This document shows positions 43,841 to 54,064 of a stretch of 64,000 nucleotides of DNA, one piece after another (the stretch's first letter is position 1; each line of letters starts with the position of its first letter). The position numbers and the translations under genes were made by a program. Under the pieces are notes generated by a model. That model searched no databases, was not told the DNA's origin, and saw nothing but the letters and a program-made list of their open reading frames with translations. This stretch comes from Isoetes taiwanensis. Taxonomy: Eukaryota > Streptophyta > Lycopodiopsida > Isoetales > Isoetaceae. The DNA lies in NCBI GenBank assembly GCA_021234155.1, contig JAJEKV010000026.1, positions 2,358,001 through 2,422,000 on the forward strand, in the 5' to 3' direction.

Positions 43841-44003
43841 CTCCTCCTTGATGAGAGATCGCCATCTCCATGCTCAGCCTCCTCCTCCTGGAGATAAGAT
43901 CTGAATCTTGGTCAAGGCTTGCTTAATCAGGGTCATCCGAAAAGCTCAAAAATCAAGTTTGCATGAAGAGATCAGCTCTATTCTCTCTGGTAGGTAAATA
44001 GAC

Positions 44004-45437
44004 CTACTGATCAACCACTGTATCAGGAACAATAAGTCGAGAAGGATTGTCTTTGATATCCATAATTGTTTTGCCAAGAGGAGGATGCAAATTGTTTTCA
44101 TGCATATCCTCGATATAGGCAATAGAAGTATCAAAGATGATTACTGCGTTAAGGCTTGTGGATTCAATAACCACAAATGCAGCTACTCCAACAATGCTAG
44201 GTCGAAATTCTCCATGAAAATCAAACCTTAGTACCTTCGCTTGACCTTGATCAAGTGTTGCTAGAAGTAAAGAGTCAACTGCTCCTCCTTGCTTTGGAAT
44301 CATGATCATATATGATGCATATTCAACTCCTTCACAATCAAATGAATTAAGATCTCCTCCTTGATCTGGAAATAGAATTGAGTTGAATGCCATAACAGGT
44401 GCTGGAAGTGCTGTAAGTGCTGTAAGTGCTGGAAGTTTCTGTAATCCGAACAGAAAAATCAGTTGATCAGGTGTGAGAACCTGAATGCGTCCTTGCATAA
44501 ATGCCACCAAAGTATCAGAAATGAATGCCACTTGATGAAGTGTTGCCACATTGCCTGAAAATGGGGAGACGAAGACCACATCAAGATATCCTAGCTCAAT
44601 GGCAGAGGTATCTATTAATCCTTGCTTGGAAGGTGTTGGAATATCAGAAATTGGCATCCATTTATTGGGTGCTACTGTATCGTCTGATATCCAGAAAGTA
44701 GAAGGATCTAAATCCACTACTTCATGCTTAATAGGAAGAGATAATCTGCTGCCAATGTGCTTCTCCTCCTCATCGTGCTCATCCCCATTCATGGTAGATT
44801 GATTCTTTGAATGCCCTGCTGCAAAGAGAGTGGCATGATCATCTTTACCTGCATCTTGCCTCATCATGATCTCCTCCTTAATAGAAGTGATTGCTTGATG
44901 GAAGCCCATATCTTTGTCTTGCATGAAGCTGCTGCACAAAGAATCAAATGCATTAGGTAGTGACCTGAGGAAGAAAAATAGTTGCATCGATTGTGAGATC
45001 TGATGCTCTTCTCCAAAAGCTTCAATCTGCTGGAAGGCGTGCTTCATGCGATCTTGGTCAAGACTCTCGATCTCTTTCCAATGCATATTCGCTGCCTCAG
45101 CATGCAAATGCCCAATCATATGGGTCTTTTGGTCATGCTTCTCAATGAGAGCATGCCACAAATCATGGCTATTCTCTTGCTGGAACTTATCAAGGATAGA
45201 GTCAGTTAAAGAGAGCCCAATATATGCCATTGCCTTGTCATCTCGGCGCTGCCAAGCATGCAAATCAGCAATATTCTTGGCATCCGGTGCAGGCTCTTGG
45301 CCAGTAACAATTCCCCAAACTCCTTCATCTTTGAGAATGAAGATCATTCCGCTTTTCCATTCTTTTTGGAAACCCGTGCTTGCCAAAGATTTGAATCGCA
45401 TGACCGCCAGGGAAGGTAATCTGGTTGTAGCTTGCAT
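44004..45437 (-). CDS. Copia Gag fused to an unrecognised C-terminal region
   Basis: This uninterrupted 477-aa frame starts at the ATG at 45437, the first after the primer-binding site. Residues about 15-200 are Copia Gag of the UBN2 type: WKSGMIFILKDEGVWGIVTG, then DDKAMAYIGLSLTDS, HDLWHALIEKH and QLFFFLRSLPNAFDSL. The zinc knuckle expected after Gag is missing. From about residue 235 the sequence becomes an acidic/hydrophobic stretch with no recognisable family (ISDDTVAPNKWMPISD, FDCEGVEYASYMIMIPKQGG, LDQGQAKVLRFDFHGE) that runs in frame almost to the polypurine tract. An imperfect LTALTALPAP repeat matches the AGTGCTGTA DNA repeat at 44400-44440. The N-terminal half should form particles; the C-terminal role is unknown. 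Being open throughout, it is recent or selected. Confidence 0.85.
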   Translation of the reverse strand: MQATTRLPSLAVMRFKSLASTGFQKEWKSGMIFILKDEGVWGIVTGQEPAPDAKNIADLHAWQRRDDKAMAYIGLSLTDSILDKFQQENSHDLWHALIEKHDQKTHMIGHLHAEAANMHWKEIESLDQDRMKHAFQQIEAFGEEHQISQSMQLFFFLRSLPNAFDSLCSSFMQDKDMGFHQAITSIKEEIMMRQDAGKDDHATLFAAGHSKNQSTMNGDEHDEEEKHIGSRLSLPIKHEVVDLDPSTFWISDDTVAPNKWMPISDIPTPSKQGLIDTSAIELGYLDVVFVSPFSGNVATLHQVAFISDTLVAFMQGRIQVLTPDQLIFLFGLQKLPALTALTALPAPVMAFNSILFPDQGGDLNSFDCEGVEYASYMIMIPKQGGAVDSLLLATLDQGQAKVLRFDFHGEFRPSIVGVAAFVVIESTSLNAVIIFDTSIAYIEDMHENNLHPPLGKTIMDIKDNPSRLIVPDTVVDQ

Positions 45438-45484
45438 CCTTCTCCATTGCTGTATTGATCTTGAATCAATCTCAGCACACCTAG

Positions 45485-45497
45485 TGCTCTGATACCA
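45485..45497 (-). other. Primer-binding site (initiator Met tRNA)
   Basis: On the minus strand TGGTATCAGAGCA directly follows the 5' LTR. It is complementary to the 3' end of plant initiator Met tRNA and is the standard Copia priming site. Confidence 0.95.
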
Positions 45498-45823
45498 TGT
45501 CAAGGTTGCACCAAGAACGGGAGAGAAAGGGATGCACACTGAATTCCGAGAGCGCAAGCTCCCAAAACAAAGGCAAAATGGAATTGTATTCAATGTTGTA
45601 TATCAATACAGAAGTACAATGATATAAACAAAATGGTGATACTAAGAATAGTATTAGCCGTTCAACCACTGCCCACTAATAACTGCCGTTACTTAGTTAG
45701 GTCGGTTGCTTTCGATCTTGATAAGTGCTTAGTCAAAGACGTATCTTGCTGAAATCTTTGTCGATCTTTGTGACATTCATGTCTAACAGCAAGATGGTGA
45801 TCTCGATATCATATATCTCGACA
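45498..45823 (-). mobile_element. 5' LTR of non-autonomous Copia element (326 bp)
   Basis: It has TG..CA ends on the minus strand and pairs with the LTR at 43527-43840. It differs mainly in a 70-bp patch where CGATCTT-type motifs stand in place of AGTGCTG-type motifs, and it is 12 bp longer for that reason. Confidence 0.92.
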
Positions 45824-45828
45824 ATAAA
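45824..45828. repeat. Target-site duplication ATAAA (right)
   Basis: It is the right partner of 43522-43526. Confidence 0.9.
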
Positions 45829-46215
45829 AGATCTGAACTGCTCCAAAAGTGTCTTCAAGGCCTTTACCACTGAATACCCTACTTCTGCAAACTTATGAAT
45901 TCACTTATAAATTAGTCCTTGCCCCAGTCTAACCTCTTTGTAGTAGCAAGTCAAGCAGTTGCTTTGAAAATAGCTGCACCCCCAACAATCGTCCAAACTC
46001 CCAAATCTTAATTTCCATCCTTCTTCAACAACTATTCATGCTGGAGCTTCTATTCAGCAGTTAAATCTGATGCCAAACATAGTGGTAGGGACAGAACATC
46101 ATTAGTCTTCAGATAATTCCAAAAGACACCACAATATAGTACCTTCAAAGGGCTAAAAGACCAAAACAAAATAGGAAACAAATGCAGATGGAAAAATGAG
46201 CCATTGCATACCTTG

Positions 46216-46740
46216 AATAGTTGTGCCTGGATGACCTTCATGCAAAGGCTATCAGTGTTGCAAGTCACCTATAGGACCAAATAACTATGCTTTATAAACA
46301 GGAGAGCCAACAGCCCGATTAAGCTTATGAGCTTTGAATTCCTCTCCATTCACTCCAAGTGTGATGTTTGTATCTTCTTCACTCCCTAAGAAGCGCATCA
46401 AAGTTGTTTCTTAATTCTGGTTCTGGTATTGGAATGAAATAGATCTTTGAACCTTGTGTTCAGCTTGGACCACATCCATAATGCATTTTAATCTCAAAGG
46501 TATCATTCTTTAGAAAGTCGAAAGCTTCCAAAGCGTTTTTAATAAAGAATTGCTTGTATCCCGTGCATCCTGCCTTTGCTTATCAGTCCAAGTTTGACAT
46601 TTCGCAATCCTACAAACGCAACGATGTATCAAATGCCCGAACACCATGCCCTTAATTTAAAATTAGCCATTTATTGTAAAGTGCTGGGATTCACTAATAG
46701 TCTCAGCAATATACTGTGATTTTGAAGGTGCTAAAATGGA
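46216..46740 (-). pseudogene. MATH-BTB (BPM-like) pseudogene fragment
   Basis: Reading the minus strand through frameshifts gives the core of a plant MATH-BTB protein, the substrate adaptor of CUL3 ubiquitin ligases. The order is SKSQYIAETISESQHFTING (MATH start), then ALEAFDFL-type MATH end, EVQ-like linker, LGSEEDTNITLGVNGEEFKA and HKL-AVGSPVYKA (BTB start), then LFGPI and QAQLFK. After LFK the DNA reads AAG/GTATGC, a plausible splice donor, so this looks like an unspliced genomic copy of the first coding exon. At least three frame changes and several stops make it non-functional, and later exons are not seen. Confidence 0.7.
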
Positions 46741-46969
46741 CACCCAAATCTGCCAAACCAACCGTTCCAGTTCTTGCTCGACCTTAACTACCCTAAAAAG
46801 TCGAAACATGTGAGAAAAGACCACCCGTAGATCCCAGACATCGATTGTGCATAAATCGGCTCTCCTTGAAATCAGCTATGTTTAGGTTTTAGCCAGGCAA
46901 GAAAAATCATTGCCTTCTTTGGAATTCCCGTCGTCCAATCTTGGCTATCAGATCTAGGCGCGATGGACA
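46741..46969. other. Flank of MATH-BTB fragment
   Basis: This may hold the decayed 5' part of the same gene (more N-terminal MATH sequence), but nothing is legible enough to assign. Confidence 0.3.
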
Positions 46970-47715
46970 ATGGACACTCTCTAAAACATTATAATATAAG
47001 ATATTTTGACTCTTCTCAAAATAAGAAACAAAAAACTTTCTCATTTTAGTTTGAGGTGCTTATCCACATGTATCTAAAATATTTAGAACTATGTAGAATA
47101 TTCTAGAAAATTCTGTACTTTCTAGAACTATCTAAAGCATCCTAGAACATTCTACTTTGATTCTTCGGGTGAATGCATGCTACGGTGTACCACTTTTGGA
47201 ACCCTCAAAAGTATCTTCACTGGGTACTTTTAAAACTGGTACTTTCTGTTTTTTCTTCCCATTAAAATCAATTCAAAACTTTTGAATTGAAGGTCAATAA
47301 CATGTCAATCTATAGTATTAGAGGATAACAATACTATTAGAGACTAAAATTAATGAATCAAATCTCAAGTTATTGTTTATTGAGACAATTATGCAAGTTC
47401 CCAGTACCCAGTGCTGGGTACTTTTTTGGGTTAAAAAGAACTTTAGATGGTACACCCTAGCATGCTTTCACCCCTTCACAAATTTTCAAAAAAAACTTTC
47501 TATTTTTAGATTGAGGTGCTTATTCACGAATATCTACAATATTCTAGAACTAGTTAAAACATTATAGAATTATCTAGAACATTCTAGAACACCCTAGCAC
47601 GACTTTCTATTTTTAGCTTGAGGCACTTAGCCATAAGCATCTAGAACATTCTAGAATATTGTAGAACTTTTTAGAACATTGCAGAACAATCTAGAACACC
47701 CTAGATATATAGGCT
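46970..47715. repeat. TTCTAGAA-rich satellite, block 2
   Basis: It has the same unit as 41330-42185. The clearest alternating pentamers in the window are here: GAACATTCTAGAA at 47577-47589 and a longer run at 47645-47668. The block is interrupted by a MITE-like insertion at 47167-47474. Confidence 0.8.
47167..47474. mobile_element. MITE-like insertion in the satellite
   Basis: The left end GGGTGAATGCATGCTACGGT and the right end, whose reverse complement is GGGTGAAAGCATGCTAGGGT, form terminal inverted repeats that continue through GTACCA. TTC flanks both sides (47164-47166 and 47475-47477). Removing the element restores the satellite text, TTGATTCTTC joined to ACAAATTTTC. It is about 308 bp, non-coding, with inner GTACCCAGT-type inverted motifs. 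The superfamily is uncertain; a 3-bp duplication would fit a PIF/Harbinger relative. Confidence 0.65.
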
Positions 47716-47762
47716 TATCTTAATTAAAGTCTTATGCTTAAAATATTAATTTTATTAATAAA

Positions 47763-47840
47763 TCAATGCCTCGTCTAGTGGTTAAAATGGAGGGCTTGGG
47801 AGGTAGTGACTAGAGTTCAAATCCTCCATACAATACAAAA
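47763..47840 (+). repeat. tRNA-derived SINE head, family 2
   Basis: CTAGTGGTTAAAATGG (box-A region, 47775-47790) is followed about 25 bases later by AGTTCAAATCCTCC (box B, 47814-47827), as in tRNA-derived SINEs. A tRNA acceptor stem is not evident. Confidence 0.5.
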
Positions 47841-47879
47841 GCCTTTCAAAACCTCTCCCTAAGATTGCCTGAAAATACC

Positions 47880-48400
47880 ATGTGGCAGCCTGAGGATCAG
47901 AATCAATCTAGACTATAAGACCACATAGAATAATATATCTAAAGCAATGCGGGCCGCAGGATCTCGGATCTTCGATGAGGATCAAGAATAACCTGGACCA
48001 TAGGATCAATCACATATAAAGTTCCAAGCCATCTGAATCATAGGATATATTCTATAACAATCTGAACAGTACGATCTTGAGTCGATGCTCTAGATGCAAA
48101 CGATTTGAACTGTAGGATCATCTATATATAATCTATATAGAATCCTCCAAGTCATCTGAACCATAGGATATATCCCAAAGCAACCTGAGCCGTAGGATTT
48201 TGGACTGACACTCCAAATTGAGTGCGACAAACATAACGACATATATATGCTTGATAGATATATCTTTTTGGTACATATTCTAAATGAGGTGCACTTTGAA
48301 CTACTTGGGTTGTAGGATTTGCCGATCCTACAGATTAAGGTATGGGTGTTCAAGATTTGCCAATCCTATGGCCTAGTGCATGGGTGTATGCGTCTCGTCG
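47880..48400. repeat. Degenerate tandem repeats around CTGAACCATAGGATC
   Basis: The phrases CTGGACCATAGGATC, CTGAATCATAGGATAT, TTGAACTGTAGGATCATC, CTGAACCATAGGATAT and CTGAGCCGTAGGATTT recur every 50-70 bases. 48300-48390 also resembles 41095-41170 (GGTGTGCG/GGTGTATGCG with CCGATCC), tying this region to the satellite neighbourhood. Confidence 0.6.
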
Positions 48401-49571
48401 TTTATAGATGGGGTGCCTATGCCATCAAAATACGAAATACTGGTGTGCCTATGGTTTAAGAATATGGGTGTGTGTATCTTGTTTTGGTTATGGTCATTTA
48501 TGATTGGTGTGCCTATGATATCAAAATACAAAATATTAATGCGCCTATAGCTTGGAAATATAAAATACAAGGACTCGAATGTCTACCAAAGCAATTCAAT
48601 ATCCTAGCAATAATGCTTTGACCAAAACACCCAACAAACTAATATGATAATTTTTTATATATCTTATAAAAGTCCCCATGCTATTATAGTCCATATTGAT
48701 ATGAGAATACAAAATGTTAGTAGACCATGTACGAAGCTAGAGTCAAATCAAGATACTAAGTAGTACTACTTAAACCAACGGATGGAAGTGTTTAAAGAGT
48801 AGAATTGAATAGAGTAAATTTTTTAACGTTCACGAAGACCAAGAGCAATGAGTTGCTGGACCATAGAACGACAATGGTGCATAAAAAGGGAATATTAATT
48901 GAGCGTACACCATAGGGTCTTTGTTAATTCTAAATTGGACCTTACATTATTTAGGTTCTAAATTATTTGCAACACTGAGGGTTGCTTCATGGCCTGAGAA
49001 AAACATTGGATATCTTGGATTTCTAAACTCGTCCATAGGGTCTATAATCACGTACACCATTGAATAACGTTTGTTGCAATGGTGCACATAAGGGCACTTT
49101 CAATAAACTGACTAGTTTACAAACATAGTTCTCTAAGTAAGACCTTAGTGCTAAATCATTTACGTTTGGAGGCCATTTGAAGCCTGGAAGACTAGATGTC
49201 TTGGATATTCTTGTAGCTTTTTAATATATGTTTGGTGGACCAAAAGCTTTACTTAGGGGTAATTTACCTTTGGACCAAACAGATGCCCCAAAGGTAAAGT
49301 TAAAAGATGTGTTGCCTTGAGGGAGTAAACCTTTAGACTATTGCTTTGCATAACGGTTGGGTTAGTATTCTAAATATGTCTTGAGAACGTGCACTCATAT
49401 TTATACTTATTTGGCTGTAAGATTCGTTGTATCTTTTGACATGATTTATTCCATGGTCCATATTTGAACATATATTGCGGGATTTGCTAAACCAGTGGGG
49501 ATTCTAAGTTATCCATATGATTGAATATGCCTTTTTGAATATGTATTACTAGTAGTGCAGTTTATAACCTA
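48401..49571. other. Intergenic, nothing recognised
   Basis: It contains short local echoes (ATCAAAATACAAAATA near 48425 and 48520) but no gene or element boundary. Confidence 0.35.
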
Positions 49572-49611
49572 ATTTTGAAATTGCCCCTAGCGGCTAAATT
49601 TGTATAATAGA

Positions 49612-50050
49612 ATTTTGAAAGGGCAAATTTTAAAAATGCCCCTAATTTTTTGCAAAATTGCAAAAAACCCATGTTTTAAGGGTATTTTTGGTAAAATAAC
49701 CATAACGTTTTTCTGATGATCCAAATAGGAATATGTCCTTCAGATAAATTATAGATGAGAATGATATCTTTCCATTAAAGCTAAAATCATCTGAATCGGA
49801 GTTTGGAATCATAAGTTATGATTACGATTTTTTTGTGTATATGATTTCACATAACTTGTGATTCCAGACTCCGATTCAGGTGATTTTAGTTATGATGAGA
49901 AGATAGCATCCTCTATAATTCATCCGAAGGATGCATTCCTATTTGGAATGTCAGAAAAAAAGTTATGGCCATTTTACCAAAAATACTGCTAAAACAGGGG
50001 TATTTTTGCAATTTTGCAAAAAATTAGGGGCATTTTTAAAAATTTTCCAT
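49612..50050. repeat. Long inverted repeat (arms about 200 bp)
   Basis: The left arm (49624-49820: AAAAATGCCCCTAATTTTTT, CATCTGAATCGGAGT, ATAAGTTATG) is the reverse complement, with scattered mismatches, of the right arm (49850-50045). Only about 30 bases lie between them. Transcribed, it would fold into one hairpin of about 400 bases. Direct repeats of about 34 bp starting ATTTTGAAATTGCC flank it (49572 and 50049). Confidence 0.9.
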
Positions 50051-50297
50051 TTTGAAATTGCCAATAGTGGATAGATTTTTATGAGAGGAGGCCTGAGCAA
50101 GGATTTTCTAGATTTTCTGGGCTCTGCCCTCCAAGACTTTCTGGCAGACTATACACAAATAAGGATTCCAGCTTGATCCTTGTAGACCATATGATATTTG
50201 GGGATTTTGCCTTGAATGTCTTTTCTTGGAAGATAGCATGGACTTTGTGGCGCTGTTAGGAGTTATAGCATTTTGCATGCAAGAAATAGTGTTGGAT

Positions 50298-50369
50298 GGC
50301 ATTACAAGATGGTTAGAAATGGCAATTGTGGAGGGCATTACGAGATGGTTAGAAATGGCAATCGTGGAA
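50298..50369. repeat. 36-bp tandem duplication
   Basis: Two units of GGCATTACRAGATGGTTAGA and what follows start at 50298 and 50334. Confidence 0.9.
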
Positions 50370-53290
50370 GGTTTAGATTGGTAGCCACCTACCCAATAAG
50401 AAATTTCGTGGCCCTTTTAAGCTCGGCCATGCATATTCATCTCAATTTGTGCCAGAAACTCAAACTGAAGATGATATAGGGTCTGACACTGAAGATAATC
50501 AGGTATTTTAGTGCATTATTGTGCTTTGATAAGATTAAAATGCCATATTGTAGGATTGCAAGAGCTCTAAGAGTATGCTCTGATAAGATGTTATGATAGA
50601 TATGCAAGAGCTCTAATAGCATAAACAAGCTTGTAAGTTATTGATGCAAGAATTTCGATGCATATGTTTTGACTCAAGAGTTCTACTAAGAATTAAAGGC
50701 TGAAGAATCTTGCTACTCTCTTGCTGACTTGAGTTTAAAAGTGAATGTTTGATCGAAGCCAACTATGGCAATGCATCTTCCAGAATAAATGTAAACTTCT
50801 AGTTAAGGATTCTTGAACACTACTTGGGTGGAAACACGATAGAGGGATGCATTCTGCAACCCAACAAATGGATACATTCTGCAAGCCAAATTTAGTTTCA
50901 GAAAATGCTTGAGCACTAGAATATGATCTAACATTTCCGTTATTGCATAAACCTGACTGTGTGCTTGATAGGGATAAAGATTAAAGGCTGCAAACAGTAA
51001 GATACAGGGATGGTATTTTGAAAACTCATCTACTCTTTCTTCTATAGGATTCATTCTGAATTTTGATTTGCATTTCTTGTTCATGGCTCTTTCTATTTTG
51101 GGACAAAAAGGATTACAATAGGCAAAAGGTTGATAACCGAGAAGCCTAAGGTACCTTTTGGCCCTTGCATTTTTACCCAGTCTATGGGTTTCTCTTTCTA
51201 ATGTTTTCCTTTTGTCTTATTTGGTTATGTTGGAGCTTGAAGAATGGCAATTGAAGGGAACTCAAGTGATCATATTGCTGAATGTCAAGAGTAGACACAA
51301 GAAGCTGCTTGAAGCTGCTTGAATACTGTTCACTCTTGAAACTTGTTCTTTTTGCACATCTACATTTCAAGTTTGTTGTACTCGTGCAAGGTAATTTTTA
51401 TCTCAAGTATTTGGTTGAGACCTGAAGCTCATGATTCTAGCATGCTCATATGCTATGCTACCCATCTAGTTTGTTGCCCATTTTTTTCACCATTGGAACA
51501 TTATGAGACAAAGTTTTTGGTGCATTGTGATAGGTTATTTATAAAGTATGAATTGGAAACTGGTTTGTAATGACACTCAATTTTCGAATGCATACAATTT
51601 CAGTCTAAATGATAACGTTAGGGTTGTAACTATTCATTAAGCACTTAAAACATATCTAGGAGTTAGATTTGATAGGGGTATTGCCTTGTAAGGCTTTGAA
51701 GTTAATGCTCAATGTCATAACGCTTCATTCTTGAGAAGTAAATATGTTAAGCAGAATACAGTTTTGTTTTGGTGAAAAGAAACCCATAAGAATCATCTGT
51801 GGTTGTTTAAGTTTCCTAGCTATTTGCAATCATACAAACATGTAGCATAATGGTGTATTTATTGCATGCGCTGCAAAAGTTGAAAGCGTATATTCAGATG
51901 CCACTACTCTTTTTTGGATGTTTATATCAAAAAGATATAACAGTGACTGCTGAAATTTATGGTATTTGGGACCTTAGAAATTATAGCCATTATAGTTTAT
52001 GGGTTTGAGTAGACTTAGTATTCCCCCAAAGTTAAGGATATGAAATTAGCTGACATAAATGGCATTGGCCATATGATTAATGGTTAATTCGTGCTTTGGG
52101 TTTATAGGTTTGAATAACAAGTTATTGAATATGATTAAAATTGTTTCTAGAGCCTAGTTGAACTCCAACACAAACCAACAACCATATGAATGAATGAATG
52201 AGCCATAGGAGCCCTCCTCTTTACTTCAAAATGAAAAAATACATCATATTCTTAGAACACTTCCAACAAAATCCCTCATGCCCACCGGCCTTTTTGGGTG
52301 TACAAGTAAAATCAAGTACCATGACAAACTTGTATAGTGGACTACAAGGTAATAATGGAACAAGCTTTAAGCTTGCAACTCCGTTGTTCGCAAAACAATG
52401 ACCCCAACAGCATAAGAGTTTATAAAACTCGAGAGGAACATCGACTCATCCTAACAACCACCCAACTCCGCGGGGCGCGTCATGCCTACAAGGCCATCCA
52501 TCTGCAAGCCAATCAATCACGAAGATAAATGCAACCATGCCAATTGACCTCGACCTGTAACCTGCAAAAACCACCAAATGCAACCCACGGGGCATGAGGG
52601 CCCTAACCCAAGCACGAGGGCCACCAAATCTCAAGCACGAGGGCGAACGCTCATGCAAAACCACCAAATGCAACATCCACTAGTCACAAGGCCTCTATCC
52701 CAGGCACGAGGGCAAATACTCACGAAGCGAAGGCCACCACAAAAAATTCACACCTCCGTCTACTGCCCGACACAAGAGCCACCCTCGCGTTGGCATCCCA
52801 GAAAAAACCACCAATCACGAAAGAGAATCACCGCAATATCAAATACTCGGCACAAGGACCATAAGTTACTGCACGAGGGCTCAAGACTAACAAGAACAAG
52901 AATACTAGAAGTTACTTCCTAGTAGGGACAAAGACATGAGAGCAGAGAACAAAATGACCAAACAAGGAACTATCTAAAAATACTTAGGAGCCCAAAGGCA
53001 CAAGGGAGTGGGAGGGGGGGCAAGCGACCTAATGAGGAGAGGCTTGAGAACGGCTGATAGAGACAAAAGGAGAAAACCAGACTTAAATACTCCAAAGGGA
53101 ACACTCTAAAGAGGACACGTCAACTAGCCTCAAGAAGCGGATTTATCTGCTTATCTCGAAACGCAGATAAATCGTACATACTAGGAAAGATTGGCACCAT
53201 CTTGGACGTAATCGTTCTCGTATGGCCAGATAAGACAGTAAAGTGATTGGCCAATGCTAATATTTGCTCTAGTTTAGACTAGTTCAAGCC
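50370..53290. other. Intergenic, nothing recognised
   Basis: Low-GC sequence runs up to about 52200. The 52500-53290 part is richer in C and A with recurrent GCACGAGGGC motifs (for example near 52611, 52636 and 52698) but is not coding. Confidence 0.35.
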
Positions 53291-53292
53291 GG

Positions 53293-53330
53293 TTTTTTTC
53301 TTTTTTTTCTTTTTTTTTTTTTTTTTTTTT
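53293..53330 (-). repeat. Poly-T run (possible retroelement tail)
   Basis: About 35 T broken by two C. As a minus-strand poly-A it could mark the 3' end of a retroposed sequence lying to its right, but no element body is recognised. Confidence 0.5.
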
Positions 53331-53633
53331 ATGTGGCTCTATTAGCTCTTAATCTTACATCCCCTGGTTTTGTTACAGATTTGCATGGTGCTTGCTACTA
53401 TTGCTCATCTTGTTTGTTCAATTTTGCTCTCCATGCCTAATTGTTTTTGTTCTGTTTCATTCTATTTTCCTGGGCTTCCATCTTCTTTTCCATCCATCTT
53501 TACTTTCCATTCATTTTATTCTGTGTCACTGGCTTCCTCGTAGCTGGATCTTCTATTAACTTTCTAGTCCATATGGTTTGCTCCCTCTACATAGGACCAG
53601 AATTGATATGTTAGTTTTGCATCTTTTGGATAT

Positions 53634-53681
53634 CCCATCGATCCGAGACATCGGATCACCATTCTAGAATGGGGCGAGCAT
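53634..53681. repeat. 48-bp repeat R4, copy 1
   Basis: It runs from CCCATCGATCCGAGACATCG to GCGAGCAT and recurs at 54013-54060. It contains the palindrome CATTCTAGAATG. Confidence 0.9.
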
Positions 53682-53726
53682 GCATGTCTTGCATGCATGC
53701 ATGCGGCGCATGCCTTCTTTGGTTGG

Positions 53727-53810
53727 GAGTTCGCTATTTTAGGCGCGGTTCTGCATCAACGTCTCATCGACGCTTCCTCTTCTCTCTCAGCAGTACCTTA
53801 TTCTCTTTGA
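53727..53810. repeat. 84-bp repeat R1, copy 1
   Basis: Starts GAGTTCGCTATTTTAGGCGC and ends TTATTCTCTTTGA. It is identical over all 84 bases to 61669-61752, 7.9 kb away in the same orientation. Confidence 0.97.
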
Positions 53811-53973
53811 TTTGAATCCAGGCGGGGGAGGGGCTTCTCCCTGCTTGGTTTGGCCAATTTGGCGTTTCTTTCATGCTGTGGCATGTCCTTTCTCGGCCTT
53901 GGCTCTTCTTTAGCCTTCATCCTGTGACCTTCGTCCTCGATCCTAGTTTTGTTAAGGAAGTCCTTTGGTATTC

Positions 53974-54012
53974 GGGCGGTTTGTTGGTTTCATGCGAGCC
54001 CCATTCTAGAAT
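53974..54012. repeat. 39-bp repeat R2, copy 1
   Basis: GGGCGGTTTGTTGGTTTCAT onward matches 62248-62286 with one difference. Confidence 0.95.
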
Positions 54013-54060
54013 CCCATTGATCCGAGACATCGGATCGCCATTCTAGAATGGGACGAGCAT
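54013..54060. repeat. 48-bp repeat R4, copy 2
   Basis: It is the second copy of 53634-53681, directly abutting the GA-rich tract. Confidence 0.9.
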
Positions 54061-54064
54061 TCTA

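Larger units (their letters stand above)
43527..45823 (-). mobile_element. Complete non-autonomous Ty1/Copia retrotransposon, 2297 bp
   Basis: The element is bounded by two LTRs (43527-43840 and 45498-45823), has a perfect 5-bp target duplication (ATAAA), a 13-base primer-binding site for initiator Met tRNA next to the 5' LTR, and a polypurine tract next to the 3' LTR. It encodes only one protein, a Gag-type ORF, with no protease, integrase or RT, so its movement would depend on enzymes supplied by another Copia element. It is inserted in or beside an older Gypsy pol fragment. Confidence 0.93.

Noticed and set aside
53680-53712. GCATGCATGC run as an RY seed-promoter element
   Set aside because: It looks like a simple dinucleotide-type repeat with no gene downstream.
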